64,000 bases of DNA. It comes from Halicephalobus mephisto (Eukaryota; Nematoda; Chromadorea; Rhabditida; Panagrolaimidae). The DNA lies in contig SWDT01000196.1 of the NCBI GenBank assembly GCA_009193035.1, positions 61,506-125,505 on the forward strand, in the 5' to 3' direction. The position numbers were made by a program, and so were the translations under genes. Shown here piece after piece: positions 10,181 to 21,696 of this stretch. Position 1 is the stretch's first letter; each line of letters opens with the position of its first letter. The notes beneath the pieces are model-generated. The model had not been told where the DNA came from and searched no databases. It saw only the letters and a program-made list of their open reading frames with translations.

Positions 10181-12815
10181 TTAAATTTCCTTCTCCTCTT
10201 CCTCTTTTTCATTTTTCTTAAATCTCTCCTTTATCGCCACTAACAACTGTTCTCTCGCCATTACTGTTTCATAACTAGGACTATCAACAGATAATGACGA
10301 CGAAGGTTTCGGTTTTTTCATCATTGACGTCTGACACGGTGGAGAAGTCGGTTCATCCACAGAATTATGAATAGGAGCAATGAATCCAATCGGAGGAGGT
10401 GGAGGTGGAGGAGGGATCACCGATATAGGGACAGGAGTGGGAGAAATTTGGGCCAAAGGGGATTTAGGGGGAGTCAATGGGGGCAATACTTGAACTGGAG
10501 ATTGCAGAGAATCTTGATTCTGAAGAACTACTAAAGATGAGGTTATTTGAGGATTCTGAATTCGTGGAGCTAATTGCAAATTACTAGAATTCAATCCATC
10601 CACAGATCCTGGAGAAATAGAAAATTTGCTCCCCATAATCTCATCGATAGGAGAAGGAGCAGAACTCGAATTCATACTATCCTCACTAGTCATTGTAGAA
10701 CTAGTCAAGAAATCTCTCGGCGAAACTGATCTTCCATTCATTAAACCTGCCACCTCTTCACAATTCAAATTTTCCAAATTAGGTCTCTGTCGTCTTTTCG
10801 ATGATCGAGTAACCGGAGTACCCATTGGATTTCTATCTCTCGATTGTTCAACAATAACAGCCGAAGATGAAGTAGACGTTTTTCTTTTATGTTCTTTCGT
10901 CGTTTTCAAATTCTGTTTAGCTCTAATGGGTGCTTGTTGTTCCACAATTCTAGCAGCTTCTCTAGCTTGTCTTTGTGCTTCTTCTTCCTTCTCAATAGCT
11001 TCAATCCTCTTCTGTGAATCAGGTTCAATACTACTAATCTCCAAACAAATCTTCTCCATCGGAGCAAGTTCTACCATTTCCGATCGTCTAGAATCAGTCA
11101 TTGCAATAACAGAAGCCATATAAAACGCAAATGGTCTCAACGTCCATGCTGTTTGTCGAGCTCTTTTTGCATATTCTTGAATACATTGAATATCCTTCAT
11201 TTTCTGTTTAAACAAGTTCTGTTGTCTTCGAATTTTCTCAAGTTGTTCATGCCATCCAGCTCCAAGAATAGGTTGTAATTCATCAATCAACGTGACATGA
11301 TCCATGACTTTCTTCTCCAATAATTCTGTTCTATTCATCAATTGCTCCATTTCTTCTTTTCTAACAACACACCTTCTCAACGTAATATCACGTTGAATTT
11401 CCGTAAGATTTTTTGATAATTGAGCCAATTCTATGTACATATCCTTCATAGGAGACTCAATCCTTCTAAAATGATCTCCAAAAAACCCTGTCAAATCAGC
11501 TTGAATCATTGTATTTCTACTATTTTGATTTTGATAATGCGGACCATCATTTGAAGAAATCGAGGACCTAAATAATCCAAAAATTATAAAATTTAAAAAC
11601 AAAAACCTCACGTTTTCCAATTACAAATATAATTTGCATATGATCCTAGAGGACTTGTTGATCTACTTTTAACCAAATCAAATGCTGATCTTGAATGAAC
11701 AACTGGAGAAATAGCTGCAATTGCTTGAGTGACTGATTTAGGAACAATTGGTGGTGGAGGAGGAGCTGGAATTAAAACAGAATTCCATCCAAATGCTTTT
11801 TCAATTTGTTTCATAAATTCATCTTCAAAATCCGTCAATACTTCGCTTGAAAAAGTAATTCTTTCCAGATTATTATCAAGAATAGCTTTGATTCCTTTGA
11901 CAACATCACCATAACAATGCAACAAATCTATTCTTGAAGCAGCAGAACAAATAACAGAAGCACTTAAAAGATTCAATTTAATCGGAAGTTGTAAATTTGC
12001 CATAGTTTTCAATTGAGTATTTAATTCCTCCATTCTTCGAAGTCGTTCTTCTTCTATCGTCTGCAATAATTCAGATTTAATTTCCAAAATTTTCGCCACC
12101 AATTCATCCGATTTTGATTCAACTTCAGAAGCTACAGCAGAATAATTTCCTACTAACTCCGTCAAAACTCTTTTTCTCACTTCTATATGTTCTCGTAGTT
12201 CCTCATGAAAATTCCTCAAATTGTTAACTTTCTTTTTGAGCTTATCAAGACACATCTTATGAGCCACATCGACATTAACAAAATTATGTCTAAAACAATT
12301 TTTTAAATTGATTAAAAATCAAAATTCAACCTTTTTTCGACACTACTTCCATTGAAGCATTCTATACACATAAGTTTCCGCTGATCGAGACAAAACAGAA
12401 TAAATGGCTCATTGTGTTCACTACAAGTCGTTTTTCCTCTATCTCTTCCGCATTCTTCTAGATCAACGATATGATGAGTAGAGAAAATTTTAGCTTGATG
12501 AGTACTTGTTTTACAATTAACACAAAGAGGTTGTTGGCAGGTTTCGCAAAAGTACATAGGATGAGCAGTTAGATCGCAATTGGCACAAGATTCAGTGTGT
12601 TCTCTAGAGGATTCAATCAGATAAACTAGGACTTTATCTTCTTTCAGTTCTCCTTGATCTTGAATAGGTTTCGCACATGTAGGACATTTCTTCGTCGTCA
12701 CACAATCTCGACAGAAACAATGCTGACAAGAAAGTCGAACAGGATGAGAAAGTGTTCCTCCACAAACAGAGCAATCCAAGGGACAAGGCCCAGGTTCCGG
12801 GGTTACTGAGCCCAT
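10181..12815 (-). CDS. RING/B-box/coiled-coil protein, RNF207-like
   Basis: Exons 12331-12815, 11612-12289 and 10181-11567 encode 849 residues. A RING-type zinc finger occupies about residues 12-50 (CPLDCSVCGGTLSHPVRLSC, QHCFCRDC, KKCPTC). Two B-box-like zinc modules follow (CANCDLTAHPMYFCETCQQP and CSEHNEPFILFCLDQRKLMC), then a long alpha-helical coiled-coil region (about 165-330). The C-terminal 450 residues are largely disordered with proline runs. The order RING, B-box, coiled coil without B30.2 or NHL repeats matches RNF207, an E3 ligase implicated in ion-channel stability in vertebrates. Substrate is unknown here. A trans-splice acceptor at 12837 and a two-codon upstream ORF (ATGACCTAA, start 12835) precede the chosen ATG. 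Confidence 0.75.
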
Positions 12816-12831
12816 TGCTAAGGCACTTAGG

Positions 12832-12848
12832 TCATTCTAAAAAAACCA
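12832..12848 (-). promoter_or_regulatory. Trans-splice acceptor and two-codon upstream ORF
   Basis: On the minus strand TTTTTTTAG is followed directly by AATGACCTAAG. An mRNA trans-spliced here would therefore begin with the minimal uORF Met-Thr-stop before the main ATG 20 bases downstream. Confidence 0.5.
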
Positions 12849-13080
12849 AAAATAAACGTAAAACAATTTAAAATATTTCAACGTCTTAAAACGCATAGAA
12901 TTCACATTTCCGTAAAATAAAATTTTCACCAAAAACAATCATCGCTAAAACGTTATTACAGGCAGAATAAATAAAGGCCCAAGCCCGACATTAGACTACG
13001 AAAAGGACCCATAAATAGATTAGGCAAAGAAAATTGAGTGATTAGCCTTAACTGTCAATTATTACTTCTTTGGTTACTTA

Positions 13081-13838
13081 TTAATCAATCAGCTTCTTTG
13101 CCTTGAAATAACGGCGAAGGTAGAGGACTTGCCAGAGGGCCAAAGCGAGAAGAACCAACATGGAGAAGATGCTGAGATAGAGAACACGGTTGTTTGTGGA
13201 TTCTGAAAGAGGGATTTAAGACACTTATGGGGCAAGGGAAGATTTACCGTTGGTGTTGCGCATTTCTTCTTCACGTTGACGCATGTAAGCGAAATCGTTG
13301 ACGATGGAATCGGACAAGTCTTCCAGACGACGGAGCTCGACCTCGAGGGGCTTGAGTTGTTCAGCCTTGGCCAAGTCTTCGTAGTTCTTAGCTTCAACGC
13401 CGTGTTTTATGCTCAACATGACTTCACGCTCGATTCTTTGTTGATCTAAAATCAGGAAATAATAAAATCCTAAAAAAAGAACTTACTTGCTCCAGCATGG
13501 AGAGTAACACAAATCTCGAAGATGTCATACTCATCAGCAGTAAAAGCGAACTTTCCCTTCGTGTCAGGGAAGTTTTCACGTTTGTACAAAGTATGGCCAC
13601 GAGTATCTGTGACCTAAAAACTTAATTATAAAAATCACTAAATTTATATATTAAAACCCACATGAACACTAGCACTGTATCCCATAGCTTCGCTAAATTC
13701 ATATTCACCCGTCAAAACAACGTTTTTATGGATTTCTTCACGAAGACATTGACGATCTCCTGTGTTCATTTTGAATCGGAGTCCGTTAGCTCCGATAGCG
13801 AGGATTAATACCATGAAAGACACCCTTAGTAGAGACAT
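13081..13838 (-). CDS. tmed-10: p24 family cargo receptor TMED10
   Basis: Exons 13662-13838, 13487-13613, 13248-13445 and 13081-13202 encode 207 residues. They give a signal peptide ([19 protein letters not shown]), a GOLD domain with the paired cysteines RQCLREEI and EICVTLHAG, a coiled-coil stem, one transmembrane helix ([20 protein letters not shown]) and the tail [11 protein letters not shown]. The FxxxKKxx-type COPI-binding tail is characteristic of TMED10 (p24 delta), which cycles between ER and Golgi and sorts cargo, including GPI-anchored proteins. The length matches the family. The start chosen is MSLL because a GATTTTAG trans-splice acceptor lies about 14 bases upstream, between it and a more distal in-frame ATG. 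Confidence 0.95.
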
Positions 13839-14169
13839 GATCCTTCTTCTGACTAAAATCACGACTATTACCCAAAAAAGCTAAAAAAACACAAAAATCG
13901 GCGTTAAAAAAACAAAAAATAATAAGTTAAATGTTGGCGAAACAGAAAGAACACGTCGAGAGGCTTGAGTCTCGGAGCGAAAACTAGTCAGAAACCAGAA
14001 AGACTCACTAGTCACTGTACAATTTTCTTTGTTAAAATTTATTTCTTCATTTTTATTCATTATAAAACTCGTATTTACAAACTCAAAGTACAATATCCCG
14101 ATACTAGTAAAAATATACCAATACTTATCATGGCATTAAAAAATTACAGTTGCTAGTATAGGTACAGGT

Positions 14170-15529
14170 TTATGTTCTCTTCTTGAGTTCGTCGAATCTT
14201 CGTGCCAAATCATCAACAAAATCAGAGGGATCTGGTTCACCTCCGTTTCCACCTTTGTTCGAGGGGAAGTCCTTCGGGGGTTCGGGGAAATTAAAGTCAA
14301 AATTGCTCGGAGGGATTTCGTAGATGTGATCGGGGTCCGGAGCAGAGGCAGTTGATGGAGGACGTTGATGAGGATCAGAATAAATATTCCCCGGGACTTG
14401 AGGAGGAGGGAAACTTGGTGGAACCACATGAGGAGCGCCGCATTCGGGATGGGGGTAGACCGGGGCTGGAGGAAGAGTCGGAGCAACATGAGTCGGAGGA
14501 GGGTAGTTCACAGCAGGTGTTGTGTTCACCGGCACTCCTGTGTTAATTGGCATCCCGATCCCGCCACCAGATCCACCATCTTCTGGGCCCTTGTTGATCG
14601 GAGGCACGATGTCGACAGAGTTGTCCATCGACCATCCTATGGAGTCAGATTTATTCATCCCCGGTCCAGTGGAATCGCTTAGGAAATTGTTCAAATTCCG
14701 CTCAGCAAGAGCTATTTCATCGTCGTCTTCCCTCATTACCTTCTCGTCGGCTTCGAACGGTACATTGGCACATCTGCAGATTTCGATGAGGTATTTTTCA
14801 ACCAAGAGTTTCGATGGAGCGTTGACACTTAGCTTCTGGATGAGTTTCGGAGCGACTTTGGCTGGTTCCGTCAACTGATTCATCCTTGCAGCTTCGGCAA
14901 ATGGCTTTCCGTATTTGACAGTTAACTGATCAGAAATGACCTTGAATTCCGGAACTTCATGAGCTATTCTCGGGGCCACCCACAGAAGAGATATGACAGC
15001 TTCGGCTATTCCGTCATCAGGCTCCTTCATCTGCTGGATCACTCCGAAACGAGTATGGAGAAGTTCGCAGTACATCTCCAGAAGCTCATAAGCTTCGACG
15101 AGGAAGTCTTCTCTGATGATGGATTCCACACGAATACGGGCTCTGTCGGGTTTTCCGGCTGGAAATTACTTATAAATAACGAAAATTTAATTTTCCATAG
15201 CAATTGTTTCCCTATTTCGTGAAACAAGTCTCATTTTGTCGTTTTTAGATTATTTTTAGTTGTTAGATTACCTTGAAATAATAGTTATGACAAAAAATTG
15301 ATTTTAAAAAAGAAAAAATCGAAAACAATGTTAATCGAAAAGGTAACTATCCCGAGGAAATGTTGTAAAGTCAAAATTGATATATGAATCAAAACTTACT
15401 AGTGACAAAATCGACGATTTCGGTTCTGGCCTTCATCGCGAGTTCCGTTTTTTTCTTCTGGAGCAACTTTAGCCGATTAGCGGCTAACCGCAGATTCGTC
15501 TTGAGCTTAGCATACTGAGTTCCCCACAT
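14170..15529 (-). CDS. IST1 homologue, ESCRT-III regulator
   Basis: Exons 15400-15529 and 14170-15158 encode 372 residues. The N-terminal ESCRT-III-like helical domain starts MWGTQYAKLKTNLRLAANRL, continues KKKTELAMKARTEI and then RARIRVESIIREDFLVEAYE, and covers about residues 1-185. A disordered proline-rich linker follows. The last residues DDLARRFDELKKRT are a MIT-interacting motif that binds VPS4 and spartin-type proteins. IST1 acts at endosomes and at the cytokinetic midbody. Length and both end motifs agree with animal IST1. The stop lies about 330 bp upstream of the tmed-10 start on the same strand, slightly long for an operon. It is divergent from SF3A2. Confidence 0.93.
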
Positions 15530-15927
15530 TTCTGGAAATAAACTTGTACGAAATATGAACCGAAACTCAAAATCCCAAAGGTTTATAAAGAAAACGAAAA
15601 ATGAAGCGTAACGCGTATGAAATCGGATGAATCATCAAGAACTAAAGTGTCGAAATTAATAGAATAGTCATTGACGTCAGTTTTGTCAATCTCAGACCAT
15701 TCCGGTAGTGGACTAAATCAATAGATAAAACAACTTTAGCAATAAATTGCCAAAGAAAAACAGCTGCAAAAATGGCAATTACAACAAAATGGTCCTGTAC
15801 AGAACAGCGCGAGTCGTTTCGACTGGTTTGATTTTCCTTTCGAAACGTAACTAAAGAATTTATATCAATTTCCGACTTTTTATTTTCCGACTTTTTATTT
15901 AATATTATTTTTTTAGATTTTAGAAAA
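15530..15927. promoter_or_regulatory. Divergent promoter of IST1 and SF3A2 with CRE palindrome
   Basis: This gap of about 400 bp holds the perfect CREB/ATF palindrome TGACGTCA at 15672-15679. Two copies of CCGACTTTTTATTT stand in tandem just before the SF3A2 start (15871-15902). No coding exon is seen. Use of the CRE by either gene is inferred only from position. Confidence 0.45.
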
Positions 15928-16701
15928 ATGGATTTCCAAAACAGAGCTGGTGGAAAAACCGGAGGAGGTGGTGTTGCCTCATTTAGCGATGCCAATGCGG
16001 ACCGTCGTGAACGTCTTCGAAAACTCGCCTTGGAGACGATCGATCTGAACAAAGATCCGTATTTTATGCGGAATCACTTGGGTGGATATGAATGCAAGCT
16101 TTGTTTGACGTTACACACGAACGAAGGATCTTATTTGGCCCATACTCAAGGAAAAAAACATCAATCGAATCTCGCCAGGAGAGCGGCCAAAGATGCCAGT
16201 GATCAGCCTTACTTCCCGATTCCTCAACATCCCAAGGTTGAAACCAAGAAATTCGTCAAAATAGGAAGGCCAGGATATAAAGTAAGTAGGCTTTCATATA
16301 TGAAAATTGGCTGTTTTTACTTTTAGGTGACCAAGGAACGAGACCCTCAAACCGGACAACAAGCCCTGCTTTTCCAGATTGATTACCCAGAAATCACTCC
16401 AGGAGTGATCCCAAGGCATCGAGTCATGTCCGCCTACGAACAGAAGGTACAGCAACCAGACAAAGCTTGGCAGTATTTGCTATTCGCCGCTGAACCGTAC
16501 GAAACGATTGCGTTCAAGATTCCTAGTAGAGAAGCAGACAAAAGTGAAGACAAATTTTGGTCGTTTTGGAACAAGGAAACGAAACAGTACTTTATGCAAT
16601 TCGCTTTCAAAGCTGAAGGATCTCATATGCCCGCTCCCCCTCCGCCGTCCGGAATGGTTCTGGCACCCCCACCAAGACCCATGTTTTTCAATAACTATTG
16701 A
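15928..16701 (+). CDS. repo-1: Splicing factor 3A subunit 2 (SF3A2/SF3a66)
   Basis: Exons 15928-16281 and 16327-16701, split by a 45-bp intron, encode 242 residues. The U2 snRNP signature starts MDFQNRAGGKTGGGG and continues DRRERLRKLALETIDLNKDP. A matrin-type C2H2 zinc finger follows (YECKLCLTLHTNEGSYLAHT, then GKKH) at about 50-75. The conserved C-terminal block LFQIDYPEITPGVIPRHRVM follows, with KEDKFWSFWN-like residues. The proline tail (PPPPSGMVLAPPPRP) is short, unlike the long heptad tail in vertebrates, as in the worm protein REPO-1. It acts in nuclear pre-mRNA splicing at branch-point recognition. Confidence 0.97.
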
Positions 16702-16765
16702 TGTTGAGTTTATTTGTGGAAAAATGGAAATGAACCTAAGTAAGGTTTGTCAAAAGTAACCCGTT

Positions 16766-17575
16766 TTATTCTGTCTTATTTTTGATATAGAAAGACAAGA
16801 ATTTACGAGTAGTGAGAACGAGGATACTGTAGAAGACGTAGACGAAGGAGATTGAACCTAATACTACAGATAGGTATAAATCCAGATTGTAGAATCTGAT
16901 GAAATTGAACTTTCTTTCCTTCATCTCGAAGAAGTCCGGCTCATTTCGGTAGGTGACAGCGTGGTTGAAGTACTTTGTGAATCTTTCTCGCGGCGATAGG
17001 GGATTGGATCTGATCATTTCAACGATTTTCTGAGCTCTACTTTTATATCCCATTTTTGGATCAGTCAATTTTCCCATGGCATTGCTTAAAGTACCTGGAG
17101 AAATATTTCCTTTTTCAACAACGATAGCAGTTTTCCGAAATTCCAGCATTTTTGCATTTCTGTGTTGGTCTCCAAAGAGCGAAATTCCCAGTAACGGGAT
17201 TCCAGTATGAGCAGACTCCAGAACACTGTTCATTCCGCCGTGGGAGACGAAAGCCAGGGTTTTGGGATGGGATAAGATGGCTTTCTGGTCGACCCACTCG
17301 AACTTGAAAACGTTCGGAAGGTGGTCCACGATGGTGTCATTCAGGTCCTCGTACTTCCAGATGAAATTGATTTCTGGGAACTTTTGGAACATGTAGATGA
17401 AGGAATTTTTGAAATCCTGGGGCATCTCCATTGACAAAGCCAAGGATCCGAAGGAGATTAAAACCACTCCCTTGGAAGCGGATTCGAATATCGGTTTGTA
17501 TTCAGTTGGGAGATCCTTCGGAGTAGTGTCTACAGTAATCCCGCCGATGTAGACGAATTTGTGGTCGATTTTCGA
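16766..17575 (-). pseudogene. 5'-truncated UDP-glucuronosyltransferase (C-terminal half)
   Basis: An open stretch of about 269 codons holds the nucleotide-sugar-binding half of a UGT: VVLISFGSLALSMEMPQDFK, WVDQKAILSHPKTLAFVSHG, GGMNSVLESAHTGIPLLGIS and LFGDQHRNAKMLE (UDPGT signature). It is followed by a C-terminal membrane anchor (LYLSVVLGSISFVYVFYSIL) and the lysine tail IKNKTE. Family members are about 520 residues, and the N-terminal acceptor-binding half is missing. Reading upstream meets an in-frame TGA at 17576-17578, and only weak acceptors are visible. The next 1.1 kb is repeat DNA, then a different gene. It is probably a decayed or repeat-disrupted copy. A functional short form cannot be excluded. 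It converges with SF3A2, with only 64 bp between stops. Confidence 0.75.
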
Positions 17576-17791
17576 TCACTTTCGACACAGAATTGAAAAA
17601 GCGATGATTTCCAATCTGACCCAAGCACAAAAAAAATTATTTTTTTATAAAATGGAAGACCTAGATGATTAGTAAGGACTGATTATGACTTTTTGAAATC
17701 ATGAAAATTTTAACGTCTCATTGTCAACCCCTGAGGGCCTACAGGAAGTTTTTTATCGTCATGGTTAAAAAATATTCTAGATTTATTTAAA

Positions 17792-17942
17792 TTACCGTAT
17801 TTGTTCTATTTGTGGCACATCCTGAAGATTTGGATGAAAGGAAACTGATGTGTGCAACAATAAAGTTAGATAACATACAAGTTCCTGATAGATCGATCGA
17901 AAAATAGTGGCACATGTGCCACAAATAGAGCAAATACGGTAA
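17792..17942. mobile_element. Small inverted-repeat element (MITE-like), 28-bp TIRs
   Basis: TTACCGTATTTGTTCTATTT...GGCACA (17792-17819) is matched, with one mismatch, by its reverse complement at 17915-17942. The 95-bp centre is non-coding. A target-site duplication was not identified with certainty. It lies beside the truncated UGT. Confidence 0.75.
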
Positions 17943-18339
17943 GTATATTTGCCGTCAAAGCTTGAGCCTAAGGATTGTTGAGATTTTGGTCGGATTATTC
18001 TTTTATTCAAACCTCAAACTTGGGTAATTAAGCAGTTTACGAAAGACACAATACAGTACGAAATTAACGCTAAAAAAGAAAATTTTCGTTTTTAAACAAA
18101 AAAATTTTTTTATCAGCTTGACAGAGTAATTGGAGTCCGCTGATCGGGGAGTTACCGTATTCTTTACAGGAGCTGCAAATAATGAACCTACAGCCGAGGA
18201 CACTCATAAGATCAAAATTTTGGAGCCAGTGACGTAAGCCTTCAACCGGGCCTAATGAGCCAACTGTTAGTAAAAATTTGTCAAAAACAGCAAAAATTAC
18301 ATTTCTAAATGTTAAATCGTACACCTATCCATTTTAGTG

Positions 18340-18540
18340 GAAATCCGTGCAGTGTTGGTCCCGAAGGGAAATGCCCTGAGGACTAACGAGAGATTTACGA
18401 TTTTGCACTGGTGGGAAATTAAATGAATTGCGTAATAATTATTGGAATTGTTTTGTATATTCTGCCTCCGGGCTTAATAAGTAAATTTTGTACTTATTTT
18501 TCATCTCTACGTGGACCAGGAATCCCTCCACGATCTGACA
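18340..18540 (+). repeat. Dispersed repeat family R1, copy 1
   Basis: The core GGTCCCGAAGGGAAATGCCC, then TGAGGACTAACGA, is followed about 90 bp later by CTACGTGGACCAGGAATCCC. Related copies lie at about 39330-39535 (same orientation) and 54205-54405 (opposite). The repeat contains no ORF. Confidence 0.7.
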
Positions 18541-18739
18541 TTAAGGAACATTGATTCTAAAATCACCAAAAAATCTGAAACAATTATGAATCAGCTTTTA
18601 TAAAAATTCCAAATTCGTTTCGAGACAATTCCGTAACAGAATTTATTTTTCTAATATTTTAAATAACATTTGTGTTTCGTAAAAATAACTTTTTAAATAT
18701 TTTATTTGCAAATTTTACAGTAATCTCGTTTTTGTGAAC

Positions 18740-19644
18740 TCAGTCAGCACTTCGTCGTCTGATTGAACCCGTCCTTTTGAGGCCGTTGAGGAAGTCGTAG
18801 AAGCCCCTCCTCCACTTCTGGTCCCGTTCTCTGATCTTGGAGTCGATCTGGGCCTTGATCAAACTACCTTCGAAATCCATACTTCTGACTTCGTTCAACT
18901 CTGTCCTCAGTCTTCTGTTGTCGCGTTGAAGAAACTCCAATTCTGTTTTCAAAGTCGCAATTTCAGGATTCTTCTTGATGGAGATGGATTCTTGTTGGTT
19001 TTTGGAGGAATCTGGATGGATAAGGGATTTCGCTTTTGTGTTGAATTCAGTTCTGAAGGTGTCTAATTTGGCGTTGAAGAATTTCGTCAACTAAAAAAAT
19101 TTAAATAAAATTGATAAAAATCTGATTTTATAGATGGTCCTTCCGCGAAAATTAAGCCTCATCTAGATTACCGTATACTGTAAGAACTTACCTCTTCCAC
19201 AATTTCCTCGTTTTCCGCTAATTTTAGATTCATTTTTGCAATTTCGCATTTTTGTTGTTCGCATTTTTCCTTGTAGTACTCCATAGCGTGCTGTAAATCG
19301 TCGTTTTTGTGCTGCAACTGCTTCAGTTGGTCCATGACAACAGGGTCAACGTTGGATTCAGAAACCTGACAGCTGAAATTCTTCTGTTTCGGCTTAGATG
19401 TGATTTTTTTGATGTTGTCAGAGAGGACATCACAGGTATTCATGATGGAATAAAGTTGTTTGTCGATTTCGTCATTTGTGGTACTGGTAGAATTAGAATT
19501 ACTGGATTTAACAGAAGTCGGAGAATCTTGACTTCTGTCCCGAGCAGTGAAATAGGAATCAGACGCCGTCGGAGAAGAAGTTCCATTGTGGACAAACTGG
19601 TAATAATCATGTTCATCAAGGTAGTGAATTTTTTTACTAGACAT
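18740..19644 (-). CDS. Unrecognised coiled-coil protein, two exons
   Basis: Exons 19192-19644 and 18740-19090 give 267 residues. The first 60 residues are polar and serine-rich (MSSKKIHYLDEHDYYQFVHN). From about residue 60 to 235 the sequence is heptad-like (VVMDQLKQLQHKNDDLQHAM; IATLKTELEFLQRDNRRLRT) with no enzymatic motif. The C-terminus is basic (FLNGLKRTGSIRRRSAD). There is no signal peptide or membrane segment. It might be a structural or centrosomal protein, but I recognise no family. Its 3' end faces repeat DNA, and its 5' end diverges from the secreted-protein gene at 20-21.6 kb. Confidence 0.7.
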
Positions 19645-19739
19645 TCTTCGAAAATTCAGAATATTAGAAAAATTTAAAATTTCAGAAAAAATTTAAAAAT
19701 TCAGAATCAACAGACCTCGTCGAAATTAACCTAGATCAA

Positions 19740-19885
19740 TTACCGTGACGGTTGTCCCCCATAAGTCCCCCAGAGGTCAAAAGGTTGTAAACCTGCTGTT
19801 TGCGCAGTTTTTGTTTACCGAGTGTAGCCCGAGGGGGATTGAGGACAACAGTTGTCGGAACCAAGGGTTACGGTCCTCGGAGTTG
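19740..19885. repeat. Inverted-repeat element with GGTTGTCCCCC ends
   Basis: ACCGTGACGGTTGTCCCCC on the left is matched imperfectly by AGGGGGATTGAGGACAACAG...GGGTTACGGT on the right. A second element of similar design lies at 50407-50593. It is probably a degenerate non-autonomous DNA transposon in the divergent promoter space. Confidence 0.5.
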
Positions 19886-19991
19886 ATGATAATTAATTTC
19901 ATCTTGATCGATCGAAAAACAAGTTCCATCAGAAACAGGAATGATCGCTAAATCTCTTTTTTCTCGAAGAAGATTAAAAAAGAAAAGATCA

Positions 19992-21611
19992 ATGTCAAGG
20001 TTTAGTTTGTTCGTATTTTTGATTATTTTCGTAATTGTTGAAGGAAGCATCGATTTCGTTGGACAGTAAGTATATATTTATTTAAAAATAAAAAAGTAAA
20101 ATTTACATAAAGATGAATTTGTTTAAAACTAAAATTCAAACCGGAGTCAACTCTCAGCGCGAAAACCTCCAGTCAGAAAAACCTCAGCCAAAAGCGCGCA
20201 ATTCGACTCTCTAGTCTAATCCATGCCAAATTTTCCTTTTCAGATAACTCTCACTGTTTGCAGCAATGCCATTTTTGCCTATCAGTTTTTCTAAGAAAGG
20301 AAATTTAAGAGGAAAGTTTGGCGCGTGCAAGACCAGTGAGAGTCAAATCGCGCGTTATTGGAGTGGAGTTTTTCCTACCACGAAAAAACACCTTTCAATT
20401 TCGAAATTCTCATTTTTTTTAACAAATTAAACCTTAATTTCGAATATTTAAATATTTAGATAATTTTTTATTTTGAAGTATTCATTTTTTAAAAATGGAG
20501 TTTTTGTAGACACTACGCCAAAATCCGCGTGAAACGTGATGGAAGACTTTCTACTCGGTGGATTTCCCGGAAAGGCGGTGTAGATATCCCGATTAGTCTG
20601 CGATCCCTCATCACTTGCACAACCCCCGGGATCAATGACGTCATTTGCCTCGGACCACGGGTCGGGTTGTTCGAGCCTAAGGAGATAACGTTGACGAAAA
20701 AACAGGGTTCGGCTTTCGGGTACAACAACGGGGTCGACCTTAGACTTTTGGGTCCCGCCAAGATCCCCCTCATTTACGACGACACCGAAATCGGAGTCCA
20801 TGACGGAGCTACAGTAAGATGGGACGGAGTTGAATTCGGTCATCAAAGAAGAATTTTCAAACTTTGGAGGGACAACACCGGAGGGGTCGTCGAGTGGGGT
20901 CCTCGGGGGGTCGGGGTGGATGTGGGGTACAGAGGTTCTGCTGCAGATGACTTGATTGGTGTACAGTACACCATAGCTGGGATAAATGTCGGGAATCCAT
21001 CTCAAGGACTGGCCGCACCGCCTTTGATCCCCGGACCCCGGGTTCCTTCCCCGACGAGTCTCTACAGACCCTCGAACATCGCCCGACTCTACCCCGGAGG
21101 GAGAATACAACCCGATTACGACAGTTATTATAGACAAAAATTCAGAAATTTCGGTGGGTCTTGGAGAGAAATTACATTTTTCAAAAATCAAATTTTCGTT
21201 GCAAGAGTTCCCAGTCGAATTTCATAAATACTTCTATTTAAAATTAAATGGGAATATATAACTTTTAAAAATACTTTTGATATAAAAGTAAAAAAAAACT
21301 AAAAACTCTCACGAAAAAAATTATTTCATTTTTTATCTACAAAAATATTAATTTTTATTTTTTATGAAAATTTAAATTTTTTACTTTTTACAGAAATTTA
21401 AATTTTTTTCATATTTAATGCAAATTTAAATTTAAATTTTTTTATTTTTTACAGTAATTTAAATTTTTTTATTTTTTATGGAAATTTTATTTTCTTTATT
21501 TTTTTACAGAAATTTTTACAGATTTTTAATTTTGCTGTTTTAGGAGACGAATACCGTACCCCTAAGGAAAGAGCCTGTCCTTGGTGTTTCGCTGCTCCTT
21601 TAGGAAAGTAA
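19992..21611 (+). CDS. Secreted protein of unknown family, three exons
   Basis: Exons 19992-20065, 20510-21153 and 21544-21611 encode 261 residues. The start MSRFSLFVFLIIFVIVEGS is a clean signal peptide. An in-frame ATG at 19941 would prepend a lysine/arginine-rich leader and is less likely. The mature part is basic at first (HYAKIRVKRDGRLSTRW), then glycine-, proline- and aromatic-rich with repeated VGLFEPKEI / VRWDGVEFGHQRR / GGVVEWGPRGVGVDVGYRG segments, which suggests a beta-rich fold. The last exon ends ERACPWCFAAPLGK, a C-x-x-C pair. There is no transmembrane helix after the signal. I do not recognise the family. A cuticle or secreted extracellular role is only a guess. Confidence 0.8.
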
Positions 21612-21696
21612 ATAAAGTTTTATTATTGAATATCGAATATTCCCCGTTCTAATGTACGTTGCCTGCACGAAAATAAATGACTTTTCCCGTAATTTT

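Noticed and set aside
20448..21191. Long minus-strand ORF opposite the secreted protein gene
   Set aside because: The plus strand gives a signal peptide, consistent splice sites and in-frame junctions. The reverse frame has none.
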